DNA of 64,000 nucleotides, from assembly GCF_001905345.1 (NCBI RefSeq), contig NZ_LFBV01000007.1:186001-250000 (forward strand), written 5' to 3'. The DNA comes from Streptomyces uncialis (GTDB lineage Bacteria; Actinomycetota; Actinomycetes; Streptomycetales; Streptomycetaceae). Position 1 is the first letter of the stretch. Every line of letters begins with the position of its first letter. The position numbers and the translations under genes were made by a program. This document shows positions 16,604-24,990 of the stretch, piece after piece. The notes below the pieces were generated by a model. It was given only the letters and a program-made list of their open reading frames with translations, ran no database searches and had not been told where the DNA came from.

Positions 16604-17296
16604 CTAGATCCGCAGGATCGACAGTCGTATGAGATCGGGTCCGCTTGGCGGCGGCTGCGGCAGCGAACGGCGCAGCGCGCCCGCGCGCAGCCGCACCAGC
16701 CACTCGGTACGCCGGGACAGCGCGGCCCGCAGCAGCGCCGCGAGCAGCCAGGCGGCCAGCACGGCCACACACAGCGAGGCCATGTCCATCGCCATGCCGG
16801 TGTCGTGCGAGGGCGCCTCGTCGTGCTCCCCGGACACGGCTGGGACGGCCGCGGCGGCGCGGTCGGGGTGCGACGACGCCGATTCGGCCGCCGGACCAGG
16901 AGCGGCCTGGCCAGGACCGGCCTGAGCTGACGCGGCTGGACCAGGAGCGGGCCAGCCAGGATCGGCCTGACCCGAAGCGACGTGACCTGAGGTGGCCGGA
17001 TCCGAAGTGGTCGCATCCGGCGCCGCCTGCCACGCGACGGTCCGCCACGGGGTGGCCGGGTCCGTCGCCATCGGTGCCGCGCCCGTGAGCGTCGCCGCGC
17101 CCGGGGAGCCATGACCCGCGGTGGACGGCGGATCGGCGCCGGGGGGCGCCCCGTGCGCGGTGGAGTCCAGGGCGGTGCCGGACGGGCTCTCCTGGTGACC
17201 CACGGTGTGCATCATGAAGACACCGAGCGCGAGCACGGCCACGAGCAGCAGATGCCCCCAGGCACCAGCTGTCCGCAGTGTCCGGCCGATCCGCAC
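16604..17296 (-). CDS. DUF6153-type membrane protein
   Basis: About 230 residues with two transmembrane segments: GAWGHLLLVAVLALGVFMMH near the N-terminus and MASLCVAVLAAWLLAALLRA near the C-terminus. Between them is a long Pro/Ala/Gly/Ser/His-rich extracellular region with an imperfect 15-residue repeat (DNA period 45 bp at 16893-16982) and HTVGHQ and MAMDM motifs. It resembles the DUF6153 family often found beside DUF305 genes. The start is uncertain: I prefer the GTG at 17296 over a codon at 17383 because the upstream residues look non-coding. Function unknown; His/Met residues hint at metal contact. Confidence 0.7.
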   Translation of the reverse strand: MRIGRTLRTAGAWGHLLLVAVLALGVFMMHTVGHQESPSGTALDSTAHGAPPGADPPSTAGHGSPGAATLTGAAPMATDPATPWRTVAWQAAPDATTSDPATSGHVASGQADPGWPAPGPAASAQAGPGQAAPGPAAESASSHPDRAAAAVPAVSGEHDEAPSHDTGMAMDMASLCVAVLAAWLLAALLRAALSRRTEWLVRLRAGALRRSLPQPPPSGPDLIRLSILRI

Positions 17297-17606
17297 GTGT
17301 CCCGTCCCTTGTCCGTGTCCGAGCGACCCCGGTCCGGGCGCCGCCCGTGGGGTTTCGCCCCCGACCATACCCAAGGGGGGCATCCGGCGCCGAACAAGGT
17401 CACCTTCCGTGCGCCGCCCGGCGAGCCGGGCCCGCGAGGTCCGGCGCGGGCGGGGTCATGCCGGGCATCGCCTCCATTACCTCCGGCGTAATCGACCCGC
17501 TTCCGTGGCCGGGGCATGGTGGTCGCACCGGCCCCGGGGCGGCGCACTCCGCCTCGGGGACCGGCGACCACCGACGCGTTCCCGACCCACGGAGGGTGAC
17601 CCCGCC

Positions 17607-18041
17607 ATGTCCGCCACGTTCCCGCTCGCCGCTCTTGCCCGCACCACCGAGCCGGTCACCATGCTGAGGCGCTTCCTCGCCCTCGACGCCGTCGTCACGG
17701 GCGTCAACGGTGTCGCCTATCTCGCCGCCTCGGGCCCGCTGAGCAGACTGCTCGGCGTCGACGCGGGACTCCTCGTCGCCCTGGGCGTCTTCCTCACCCT
17801 CTACGGGCTCGGTGTCGCGGCCCTCGGCGCACAGCGTTCCCCAGGGACCCTGCCGGTCCGGCTGGTGGTCGAGGCGAACGCCGTCTGGGCCGTGGCCAGC
17901 CTCGTCGCGCTGGTGTTCTGGCTGACGCCGACCACCGTCGGCGCGGTATGGGTGCCGATGCAGGCCGTGACGGTCGGCGGATTCGCCCTGCTCCAGCATC
18001 TGGCGCTGCGCGCGGTGCGGAACGCGGGACCGCGGGGGTGA
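17607..18041 (+). CDS. Small integral membrane protein, four TM segments
   Basis: 144-residue hydrophobic protein with about four membrane helices: RFLALDAVVTGVNGVAYLAA, LLVALGVFLTLYGLGVAALG, NAVWAVASLVALVFWL and a final VWVPMQAVTVGGFALLQHLA. It follows a good GGAGG ribosome binding site. Proteins like this are common in Streptomyces but I do not recognise a characterised function. It stands alone, divergent from the DUF6153 gene. Confidence 0.8.
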   Translation: MSATFPLAALARTTEPVTMLRRFLALDAVVTGVNGVAYLAASGPLSRLLGVDAGLLVALGVFLTLYGLGVAALGAQRSPGTLPVRLVVEANAVWAVASLVALVFWLTPTTVGAVWVPMQAVTVGGFALLQHLALRAVRNAGPRG

Positions 18042-18410
18042 AGCCCGCGCCGCCTCCCGGCGGAGGCGTGCGGCGCGGACGGACGGTACGGGGAGGGCCC
18101 CGGCTGCCATCCGCGCCCGCACAGGCAAGTGCCCGGCCGCCGGAGCCGCGCTCCCGCCCGGCCCCGGCCGACCGCGGCTCGCGCCGCCTCGGCCACTTCT
18201 CCGCAGCACTGGACACCCGCCCGCCGGACCGGCGATCCTGCCGGTCGGGCGGCGACCGGACACGCGGTGACGCACCACCGGCCCGCCGCCCCGGAAGCGG
18301 TACCTCCCGTACGGCGGGTGCCGCCACGACAGGCGGGTAAGACACAGGGGGCGGTTGCGGTGGAAGCGGTGCGGAACGTGTCACCAGGAGCGAGTGCCGG
18401 AACGCGGGAC
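18042..18410. other. Intergenic region, possible N-terminal extension of the phosphatase gene
   Basis: 369 bases. An open frame continues upstream of 18411 in phase with the tyrosine phosphatase, but its composition (Arg/Ala/Pro-rich) looks like non-coding high-GC sequence. I see no hairpin or operator strong enough to call. Confidence 0.4.
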
Positions 18411-19244
18411 ATGGGTGCTGGCAGGCGGGACATGGGCGCCGGGACGCGGGAACCGGCGGGTGCCGGAACACCGGCCCACATCACAGTCGTACCACCGCCT
18501 CCGGAGCCGTCCCGCTGGATCGAACTCGCGGGCGCCGACAACGTCCGTGACCTCGGAGGACTGCCGGTCGACGGCGGTGGCACCACCCGGCGGGGCGTCC
18601 TCTTCCGCGCCGCCACCCTCCAGGGTGTGACCGCCGAGGACGTGGCACTCCTGGTGGACGGCCTGCGGCTGCGCACCGTGGTGGACCTGCGCGGACCGGG
18701 CGAGGCCGAGCGTGAGGGCCATGGTCTGCTCACCGCGACGGCTGTGCACCGCGCCAACCTTCCCGTCCGGCTCCCGGACCCGGACCTCTCCGGTGTCGTC
18801 CCCGACGAGCCCGAGAACGAGATGCACGACTTCTATCTCGGTCTGCTGCGCGCCAGCGGCGACACCCTCACCGCCGCCGCCCGGCTCGTCGCCGACCCCG
18901 GCCGGCACTCCCTCGTCTTCCACTGCGCGGTCGGCAAGGACCGGACAGGGGTCTGCGCGGCGGTGCTCCTCGACGCGGTCGGGGTGCCCGCCGAGGCCAT
19001 CGCCACGGACTACGCGCTCACCGCCGAACGTGTGGCCAGGGTCAGGGACCGGCTGCTCACGATCTCCTCGTACCGGCACATCCCGCCGCTCGGCCACGCG
19101 TACATGGCCTCCACGGCACGCTCCATGCACGACTTCCTGGCCCGGTTGTCGGCCGACTACGGAGGAGGCGCGGGCTGGCTCGTACGGAACGGCTTCACCG
19201 ACGCGGAACTGACCCGGCTGCGGGACACCCTGGTGGAGCGCTGA
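18411..19244 (+). CDS. Tyrosine/serine protein phosphatase (Y_phosphatase3 type)
   Basis: 277 residues from the chosen ATG. The phosphatase P-loop is HCAVGKDRTG (CX5R with Cys in HCAVGKDR), with the general-acid/loop region DNVRDLGGLP and VVDLRGPGEAEREG typical of IphP/MptpB-like enzymes that act on phosphotyrosine or phosphoinositides. The C-terminal YGGGAGWLVRNGFTDAELTRL also fits. No signal peptide is seen. Start choice is weak: ATG at 18411 or 18432, or GTG at 18378, are all in frame and none has a strong ribosome binding site. It appears monocistronic. Confidence 0.85.
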   Translation: MGAGRRDMGAGTREPAGAGTPAHITVVPPPPEPSRWIELAGADNVRDLGGLPVDGGGTTRRGVLFRAATLQGVTAEDVALLVDGLRLRTVVDLRGPGEAEREGHGLLTATAVHRANLPVRLPDPDLSGVVPDEPENEMHDFYLGLLRASGDTLTAAARLVADPGRHSLVFHCAVGKDRTGVCAAVLLDAVGVPAEAIATDYALTAERVARVRDRLLTISSYRHIPPLGHAYMASTARSMHDFLARLSADYGGGAGWLVRNGFTDAELTRLRDTLVER

Positions 19245-19570
19245 GCCCCGATCGCCGCAGATGGGCGGCCCACCGTGACGGAAGGGCCGGGCCGTCGACG
19301 AGCGGTACCGCGAGGCCCTGACGGATCCGGACCTCGGTCATGGGGCGGTAGCCGGGCCGGGGCCCGGCCGGGAGGGGGTGCGCGGGCCACCGGGACGGCG
19401 TGTGCGTGGCCGCCGGGCGGGCGTGTGCGGGCCGGGTCACCCATGTGGGTGACGAATGGGGCGAACCGGGGTAGGAGAGCGGTACGCGTACCCCGCACAC
19501 GGCGACCTCCCGGGCGGGGAGGTCCCTTGTGCGGCCGCCGCTGTGGCGCCCGCTCGCGAGGAGGTCCGGC
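19245..19570. promoter_or_regulatory. Intergenic region with three hairpins or operators upstream of the CNB gene
   Basis: 326 bases without a gene. It holds gccgggcc/ggcccggc (19351-19368), a plausible terminator for the phosphatase gene. gtcaccc/gggtgac (19436-19453, 4-base centre) is a good candidate operator. gacctccc/gggaggtc (19504-19524) lies in the leader of the cyclic-nucleotide-binding gene. Confidence 0.55.
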
Positions 19571-20026
19571 ATGACTACCGCGACAAGACTGCTGACGGCA
19601 CTGTCCGCCGAGCATCGCCGGATGCTCATGGAACTCGCACAGGAGGTCTCCTTCCCCCAGGACGCCCGGATCTTCGAGGAGGGCGGCCCGGCCGACCGGC
19701 TCTGGGTGATCCGCTCCGGCACGGTCAGTCTCGACCTGCGGGTGCCGGAACGGCGTCCCGTCACCGTCGAGACCCTGCACCCCGGCGATCTGCTCGGCTG
19801 GTCATGGCTGTTCCCGCCGCACGAGTGGGACTTCGGGGCCGAGGCGTTCAGCCCGGTACGCGCCTACGAGTTCGACGCGCCGAAGGTCCGGTCCCTGTGC
19901 GAGCAGGACACCGCGCTCGGGCTCATCCTGCTGCGGACGATCGCCGAGATCCTGGCCCACCGGCTGGAGGGCTCGCGGACCAGGCTGATCGAGAACTACG
20001 CCAAGCACGGGGGAGCCACCCTGTGA
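19571..20026 (+). CDS. Stand-alone cyclic-nucleotide-binding (CNB) domain protein
   Basis: 151-residue protein that is essentially one CNB domain: LAQEVSFPQDARIFEEGGPAD, IRSGTVSLDL, then the phosphate-binding-cassette region LHPGDLLGWSWLFPPHEW, followed by the C-helix. The C-terminal HTH of Crp/Fnr regulators is absent: the protein ends after HRLEGSRTRLIENYAKH. It is therefore more likely a signal-binding or protein-interaction module than a DNA-binding regulator. The cassette lacks a clear Arg-Ser/Thr for cAMP phosphate, so the ligand is uncertain. A GAGGAGG ribosome binding site supports this start. Confidence 0.85.
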   Translation: MTTATRLLTALSAEHRRMLMELAQEVSFPQDARIFEEGGPADRLWVIRSGTVSLDLRVPERRPVTVETLHPGDLLGWSWLFPPHEWDFGAEAFSPVRAYEFDAPKVRSLCEQDTALGLILLRTIAEILAHRLEGSRTRLIENYAKHGGATL

Positions 20027-20147
20027 CCCTGTGACGGTGACCCATGACCCCGCGTCGCGAGAAGGGCGCTTCGGGTCGGCTCAGGCGGGCGGGCCCTGGC
20101 AGCGCTCCCGCATGCCGGAGTGCTCCCGGGCCTCCGCCGGAGCGTGA

Positions 20148-20867
20148 TCAGGAGACCCCCGGGCGGACCACCATCCGGTAGCGGGGGTTGTCGCCGTACC
20201 GGAGGAACGGGTACCGCGCGTCCACCGTGTCGTACATGCCCTGCTCCGCCCGGGCCAGGGCATCGTCCAGCCAGCGCGAGTACCAGGTGAGGAAGTCCGT
20301 CTCCAGGCAGTACAGCCCGGTCCCGCCCAGCACCGAATCCACCCACACCGTCCCCCGGCGCGGCCCGCGCAGCACCAGGAACAGCAGCTCCCCGCAGCCG
20401 TGTTCGGCCAGGGGCAGCCGTCCCCGGGTCCACGGCGTGCCGAGGTACTCCGTCCGGAGCCGGGAGAGTCCGGCCGCGTACTCCGGGTCCGCGCCGAGGC
20501 GCGCGAGGTGCGTCGCCCGGTCGTCGTCACCGCCGCCGAGCCGTTCCTGGAGGTCCACGTCCCCGGTGAGCGGACTGTCCGCGCCGAGCACCCCGGTCCC
20601 GCAGGACCGGGTGAGTTCGCCGAGTGCCTCGTCCAGGGACATCACCCCGTGGTACGGGCCCGGTGCCCCGTCCGCGACCGAGGTCACGAACTCCCGGTGA
20701 TCCTCGGGCAGTCGGACCCCGGCCAGCCGCTCCACCCGCTCGACGGTGTCCGCCCCGGCGACGGGACGGGACCTGTGGCGATGCCGACCGGCGCCGAACA
20801 GCCGCAGGCCCGGGTCGGCGGCACGAAGCAGTCCGAGCTTGCGGCGGATCGCCGTCATGGTGTCCAT
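20148..20867 (-). CDS. SMI1/KNR4 (SUKH) family protein
   Basis: 239-residue cytoplasmic protein with a SUKH-type fold: LAGVRLPEDHREFVTSVADGAPGP is the hallmark N-terminal helix-strand segment, followed by LGELLFLVLRGPRRGTVWVD and FLTWYSRWLDDAL. Many bacterial SUKH proteins are immunity proteins against secreted nuclease toxins, but in actinobacteria lone copies are common and no polymorphic-toxin gene is adjacent here. The start at 20867 gives MDTMTAIRRKLGLL; a second Met at codon 4 is possible. It converges on the CNB gene. Confidence 0.82.
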   Translation of the reverse strand: MDTMTAIRRKLGLLRAADPGLRLFGAGRHRHRSRPVAGADTVERVERLAGVRLPEDHREFVTSVADGAPGPYHGVMSLDEALGELTRSCGTGVLGADSPLTGDVDLQERLGGGDDDRATHLARLGADPEYAAGLSRLRTEYLGTPWTRGRLPLAEHGCGELLFLVLRGPRRGTVWVDSVLGGTGLYCLETDFLTWYSRWLDDALARAEQGMYDTVDARYPFLRYGDNPRYRMVVRPGVS

Positions 20868-21146
20868 GGCCGGAGTGTACGACCGCCCCCGGACGCCTCC
20901 TCGGGACGCCTTCCGACGCCGGGTTCCCGGCGGTGAACGCCGCGCGCCGCGCCCGTACTTGCCCGGCCCGGAGCGACGCCGCGACGAGGCGGCCCCCGTC
21001 CCCTGTGCGGCCGTCCGGCAGCCGGACGCCCCACCCTGCGACCGGGTCGATCCGGGAGGGCCGCGCGGGGTCGCGACCGGGCTCCCGCACGGCGAATGGC
21101 GCGCCCGCGGACGGGGCGCGCCACTCTGCGTACGTACGGGCGCTCG

Positions 21147-21380
21147 TCAGCGCTGCGACTGCTCGTCCGGCTCGTCGAGCGGTCGCTGGCGGCGCGGGTC
21201 GCGCTCCTGGCCGGGGCGGCCGGGTTCCCGGTCCTGCCGTGCGTGCTCCGGGTTCGGCCGGCCACGCTCCGGGGCCTGCTGTCCACGCTCGCGGGCCTCG
21301 TCGTGGCCGCTCTCGCGGGCCTTCTGCGCCCGCTGCTTGAGCTCGTCGGCCTTGTCCTGGAACTGGTCCTTGATACCCAT
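21147..21380 (-). CDS. Small hydrophilic CsbD-like protein
   Basis: 77-residue, highly charged protein starting MGIKDQFQDKADELKQRAQK. The N-terminal amphipathic helix resembles small CsbD-like or stress-induced hydrophilic proteins, and the rest is Arg/Glu/Pro/Gln-rich and probably disordered. A clean AGGAG precedes the ATG. I cannot assign a biochemical role; a stress-related, hydrophilin-like function is the usual guess for such proteins. The upstream 279-base gap before the SMI1 gene contains nothing I recognise. Confidence 0.7.
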   Translation of the reverse strand: MGIKDQFQDKADELKQRAQKARESGHDEARERGQQAPERGRPNPEHARQDREPGRPGQERDPRRQRPLDEPDEQSQR

Positions 21381-21524
21381 GGTGCAAACTCCTGAAGGGG
21401 TGGGGGGTGAACGCCTTCAGCGTCGCACGGTCTTTCTCTGTGTGCATGTCCAGATACACAACGTGACGCAGGGTGAGTGCGGGAGGTGTCGACCGGCCCT
21501 TCGGTGGCGGTTCGGTCGGACGGC

Positions 21525-22244
21525 TCAGGACCCCGACGTGCCCCGCAGCGAACGCAGTTGCCATGCCGCGCTGTCCAGCAGCATGTCCAGGGCGGCCGGA
21601 TAGGCACTGTCGTTCATCCGGGCCACCAGCAGCGGGGCCGTCGCCGCGATGTGCGGATGGGTGTCGGCGGGCAGCCGGGCGTACGTGGCCCGCCACACCC
21701 GCTCGTCGGCGCGGCGCGCCGCTTCGGGGAGCGCCAGGGAGGCCGCGTCCAGGGCGGCGAAGGCAAGGCTCTGGTCGATGAACGCGTGATAGATCCGGAC
21801 CGCGTCCGCGTCGGGGAACCCGGCGTTGCGCAGTACCCCGAGGACGGTCTCGTCGGCCGCGATCTCATGCGCGCGGCCGGTCACCCGGCTGGCGGTGAGG
21901 ACGGCGGCCTGTGGATGGGCGAGATAGGCGCCGTGCACCCGGACGCCCAGGTCCCGGAGATCGGCGCGCCAGTCGCCCCGTGCCCGCCAGCCCTCCAACG
22001 CGCGTCCGATCAGGACGTCACCGATGGCCAGGGTGAGGTCGTCGATGCCCCGGAAGTACCGGTACAGCGTGCTGGGGTCCGCGCCCAGCGCCGTGCCGAG
22101 ACGCCGGACGGTCAGTCCCGCGTTGCCGTGCTCGCGCAGCATCCGCAGCGCCGTGTCGACGATCAGCCGCTCGGACAGCACCTCGCCGCTCTTGGTCGGC
22201 CGCCGCCGTCGCCGCTCGTTCTCGGCCACCACCGGCTTCGCCAT
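21525..22244 (-). CDS. TetR-family transcriptional regulator
   Basis: 239 residues. The HTH is LSERLIVDTALRMLREHG then LTVRRLGTALGADPSTLYRYFRG, the standard TetR signature, after a basic RRRRRPT tail. The C-terminal ligand domain resembles TetR_C33-like regions (AYLAHPQAAVLTASRVTG). The gene is divergent from a saccharopine-dehydrogenase-like gene 178 bases away. A perfect 14-bp palindrome in that gap is a candidate operator. GGAGGG precedes the ATG. Confidence 0.9.
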   Translation of the reverse strand: MAKPVVAENERRRRRPTKSGEVLSERLIVDTALRMLREHGNAGLTVRRLGTALGADPSTLYRYFRGIDDLTLAIGDVLIGRALEGWRARGDWRADLRDLGVRVHGAYLAHPQAAVLTASRVTGRAHEIAADETVLGVLRNAGFPDADAVRIYHAFIDQSLAFAALDAASLALPEAARRADERVWRATYARLPADTHPHIAATAPLLVARMNDSAYPAALDMLLDSAAWQLRSLRGTSGS

Positions 22245-22370
22245 CGTCCCGCCCTCCGCCGTCCGGCCCGGGCCCCGAGCTTATGCCAACACCATTGACG
22301 TGAACAGGGGCGGTCTCGTTGGATCGGACCGTCCCGCCCCGCCCGTACGGCAGCGGCACGGTGCCCCGGA

Positions 22371-22384
22371 GACGTCCGGACGTC
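22371..22384. promoter_or_regulatory. Perfect 14-bp palindrome, candidate TetR operator
   Basis: gacgtccggacgtc is its own reverse complement and lies 38 bases upstream of the saccharopine-dehydrogenase-like start, within the region shared with the divergent tetR gene. Assignment to that regulator is inferred from position. Confidence 0.5.
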
Positions 22385-22422
22385 CGCCGTGCGCCCACCC
22401 CGCCCAGCAACGGAGTCCCGCC

Positions 22423-23643
22423 ATGCGTGTACTGCTCGTCGGAGCCGGAGGCGTCGGCAGCGCCCTCGCCCGGGTCGCCGCCCGCCGCCCCTTCTTCGAC
22501 CGGATGGTCGTCGCCGACCACGACCCCGCCCGGGCCGAGGCCGCCGTCGCGGCCGTCGCCCCCGATCCGCGCTTCGCCGCCGCCCAGGTCGACGCGAACG
22601 ACGCGGACGCCGTCACGGAACTGCTCCGCCGGGAGCGCTGCGACGTCCTGGTGAACGCCACCGACCCCCGCTTCGTGATGCCGCTGTTCGACGCGGCCCT
22701 CGCCGCCGGGAGCGACTACCTGGACATGGCGATGTCGCTGTCCCGACCGCACCTCGAACGCCCCTACGAGGAGTGCGGGGTCAAGCTCGGCGACGCCCAG
22801 TTCGCGCGGGCCGGTGAATGGACGGCCGCCGGACGGACCGCCCTGGTCGGGATGGGCGTCGAACCGGGCCTCTCGGACGTCTTCGCCCGGTACGCCGCCG
22901 ACGAACTCTTCGACAGCATCGAGGAGATCGGCGTCCGCGACGGAGCCGATCTCACCGTGGACGGCTACGACTTCGCGCCCTCGTTCAACATCTGGACCAC
23001 CATCGAGGAGTGTCTGAACCCGCCCGTCGTCTACGAGAAGGAGCGCGGCTGGTTCACCACGGCCCCCTTCAGCGAACCCGAGGTCTTCGACTTCCCCGAG
23101 GGCATAGGCCCGGTGGAGTGCGTGAACGTCGAGCACGAGGAGGTGCTGCTGATGCCCCGCTGGGTGGACGCCCGCCGGGTCACCTTCAAGTACGGCCTCG
23201 GCACGGAGTTCATCGACACCCTGCGCACCCTCCATCTGCTGGGCCTCGACCGCACCGAGCCGGTCCGGGTCGCGGCCGGTGACGGGACCACCGCGCGGGT
23301 GTCACCGCGCGATGTCGTCGCCGCCTGCCTCCCCGACCCCGCGACCCTCGGCGACCGGATGCGCGGCAAGACCTGCGCGGGCACCTGGGTCAAGGGCACC
23401 AAGGACGGCCGGCCCCGGGAGGTGTACCTGTACCACGTGGTCGACAACGAATGGTCGATGCGGGAGTACGGCTCCCAGGCGGTGGTCTGGCAGACCGCGG
23501 TGAACCCGGTCGTGGCGCTGGAACTCCTCGCCTCCGGCGCCTGGTCCGGGGCCGGTGTCCTCGGCCCCGAGGCACTGCCCCCGCGCCCGTTCCTCGATCT
23601 GCTCACCGAGTACGGCTCCCCGTGGGGGCTGCGCGAGCAGTGA
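22423..23643 (+). CDS. Saccharopine dehydrogenase-family oxidoreductase
   Basis: 406-residue NAD(P)-dependent enzyme. The N-terminal Rossmann motif is VLLVGAGGVGSALARVAARR, then DVLVNATDPRFVMPLFDAAL and the SGxxYLD-like GSDYLDMAM found in saccharopine/carboxynorspermidine synthase-type proteins. The large C-terminal domain carries GMGVEPGLSDVFARYAADE and KGTKDGRPREVYLYHV. It could act on an alpha-amino acid and a carbonyl partner as in opine or spermidine-type synthesis; the exact substrate is not clear. It stands alone, divergent from tetR, and probably under that regulator. Confidence 0.88.
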   Translation: MRVLLVGAGGVGSALARVAARRPFFDRMVVADHDPARAEAAVAAVAPDPRFAAAQVDANDADAVTELLRRERCDVLVNATDPRFVMPLFDAALAAGSDYLDMAMSLSRPHLERPYEECGVKLGDAQFARAGEWTAAGRTALVGMGVEPGLSDVFARYAADELFDSIEEIGVRDGADLTVDGYDFAPSFNIWTTIEECLNPPVVYEKERGWFTTAPFSEPEVFDFPEGIGPVECVNVEHEEVLLMPRWVDARRVTFKYGLGTEFIDTLRTLHLLGLDRTEPVRVAAGDGTTARVSPRDVVAACLPDPATLGDRMRGKTCAGTWVKGTKDGRPREVYLYHVVDNEWSMREYGSQAVVWQTAVNPVVALELLASGAWSGAGVLGPEALPPRPFLDLLTEYGSPWGLREQ

Positions 23644-23692
23644 CAGCCTCGCGCGGGCCGGCCGCCGGGCCCGGGCCCGGGGCCACGGTCAC

Positions 23693-23787
23693 GGGCATGG
23701 GCACCGGGCGCGCCCCGCCCGGTGCCCATGCCCCACCCGGTGCCGGGCCGCGCCCCGGCACCGGACACCACCGGGCGTGGCGCCCGG
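23693..23787. terminator. Three consecutive stem-loops between convergent genes
   Basis: Arms 23693-23709/23717-23733 (17 bp perfect), 23737-23747/23754-23764 (11 bp perfect) and 23771-23777/23781-23787 (7 bp) follow one another. They end transcripts from the saccharopine-dehydrogenase-like gene and from metX in the opposite direction. Confidence 0.8.
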
Positions 23788-23821
23788 CCCGCCCACGAGC
23801 ACGGACCGACGTACGTTCGCG

Positions 23822-24961
23822 CTACCGGGCGCCCACCAGCTCCCGTACCAGCGCGCCCACTTGCCCCGTCTCGATGAGGAACCCGTCGTGACCGTACGGG
23901 GACTCCACGATCCGCAGACCGTCCGCGTGCGGCATACCGGCCGCCAGCTCCCGCTGCTGCGCGGGCGGGTAGAGCCGGTCCGAGTCCACGGCGGCGACCA
24001 GGGCGGGCGCGGTCACCCGGCGCAGCGCGTGCGCCGTGCCCCCGCGGCCCCGGCCCACGTCATGGCTGTTCATCGCCTCCGTCAGCGTGACGTAGCTGCC
24101 CGCGTCGAAACGCCGCACCAGCTTCGCCGCGTGGTGGTCGAGATACGACTCCACCTGGTAGCGCCCGCCCCGCCACGGCTGCTCGGCGCCCTGCGGGGCG
24201 CGTCCAAACCGCTCCTGGAGCTCCGCCCCGGAGCGGTACGTCACATGGGCCAGCCGGCGGGCCAGCCCGAGGCCCCGGTGCGGACCCTCGCCGTCCGGGG
24301 CGTCGTGGTAGTCGCCGCCGCGCCAGTGGGCGTCCGAACGGATCGCGTGGAGCTGCACATGGGACCAGGCGATCTGCTCGGCGCCCGACGCCGCCGGGCA
24401 CGCCAGCAGCAGCAGCGCCCCGACCCGTCCCGGATGCGTCACCGCCCACTCCAGCGCCCGCATCCCGCCCATCGAACCGCCGAGGACCAGCGCCCAGCGG
24501 CCGATGCCCAGCGCGTCCGCGAGCGCCGTCTCCGCCGCCACCTGGTCCCGCTGGGTCAGGAACGGGAAGCCGCCGCCCCAGCGGGTGCCGTCGCCGCGGA
24601 GCGACGACGGGCCGGTACTGCCCTGGCAGCCGCCCAGCACGTTCGGCGCCACGACGAACCACCGGTCGGTGTCCAGGGCGCGGCCGGGCCCGATCAGCGC
24701 GTCCCACCATCCGGCTGTCGGATGACCGGGTCCGGCCGCGCCGCTGACATGGCTGTCGCCGGTCAGCGCGTGCAGCACCAGTACGGCGTTGGAGCCGTCG
24801 GGGGCCGGGCGGCCCCAGGTCTCGTACGCGAGGCGTATCCCGGGCAGTTCGCCGCCCGCCTCCAGTGGCAGAGGCGCGGGCAGGGACACCCAGCGGCGGT
24901 GGCCCGCCGGGTCCCCCTCCCGCCAGGCACCGGAGGCCGGCGGCGGGGGAGCGGTGGGCAC
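23822..24961 (-). CDS. metX: Homoserine O-acetyltransferase
   Basis: 379-residue alpha/beta hydrolase that acetylates homoserine in methionine synthesis. It has LAYETWGRP, VLVLHALTGDSHVSG, NVLGGCQGSTGPSS, the nucleophile elbow GGSMGGMRALEW, and the C-terminal Asp/His (SDRLYPPAQQ, SPYGHDGFLIE). These are MetX hallmarks; the GGSMGG elbow distinguishes it from generic hydrolases. It starts with GTG 29 bases after the metY stop on the same strand, so metY-metX form an operon for direct sulfhydrylation. Confidence 0.95.
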   Translation of the reverse strand: MPTAPPPPASGAWREGDPAGHRRWVSLPAPLPLEAGGELPGIRLAYETWGRPAPDGSNAVLVLHALTGDSHVSGAAGPGHPTAGWWDALIGPGRALDTDRWFVVAPNVLGGCQGSTGPSSLRGDGTRWGGGFPFLTQRDQVAAETALADALGIGRWALVLGGSMGGMRALEWAVTHPGRVGALLLLACPAASGAEQIAWSHVQLHAIRSDAHWRGGDYHDAPDGEGPHRGLGLARRLAHVTYRSGAELQERFGRAPQGAEQPWRGGRYQVESYLDHHAAKLVRRFDAGSYVTLTEAMNSHDVGRGRGGTAHALRRVTAPALVAAVDSDRLYPPAQQRELAAGMPHADGLRIVESPYGHDGFLIETGQVGALVRELVGAR

Positions 24962-24990
24962 GGCTGCCGTGGAGCGGGGGGTCCCAGGCT

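Noticed and set aside
20148..20867. SMI1/KNR4 protein as an immunity gene of a contact-dependent toxin system
   Set aside because: No toxin, WXG or Rhs-type gene is adjacent; lone SUKH genes are common in actinobacteria.
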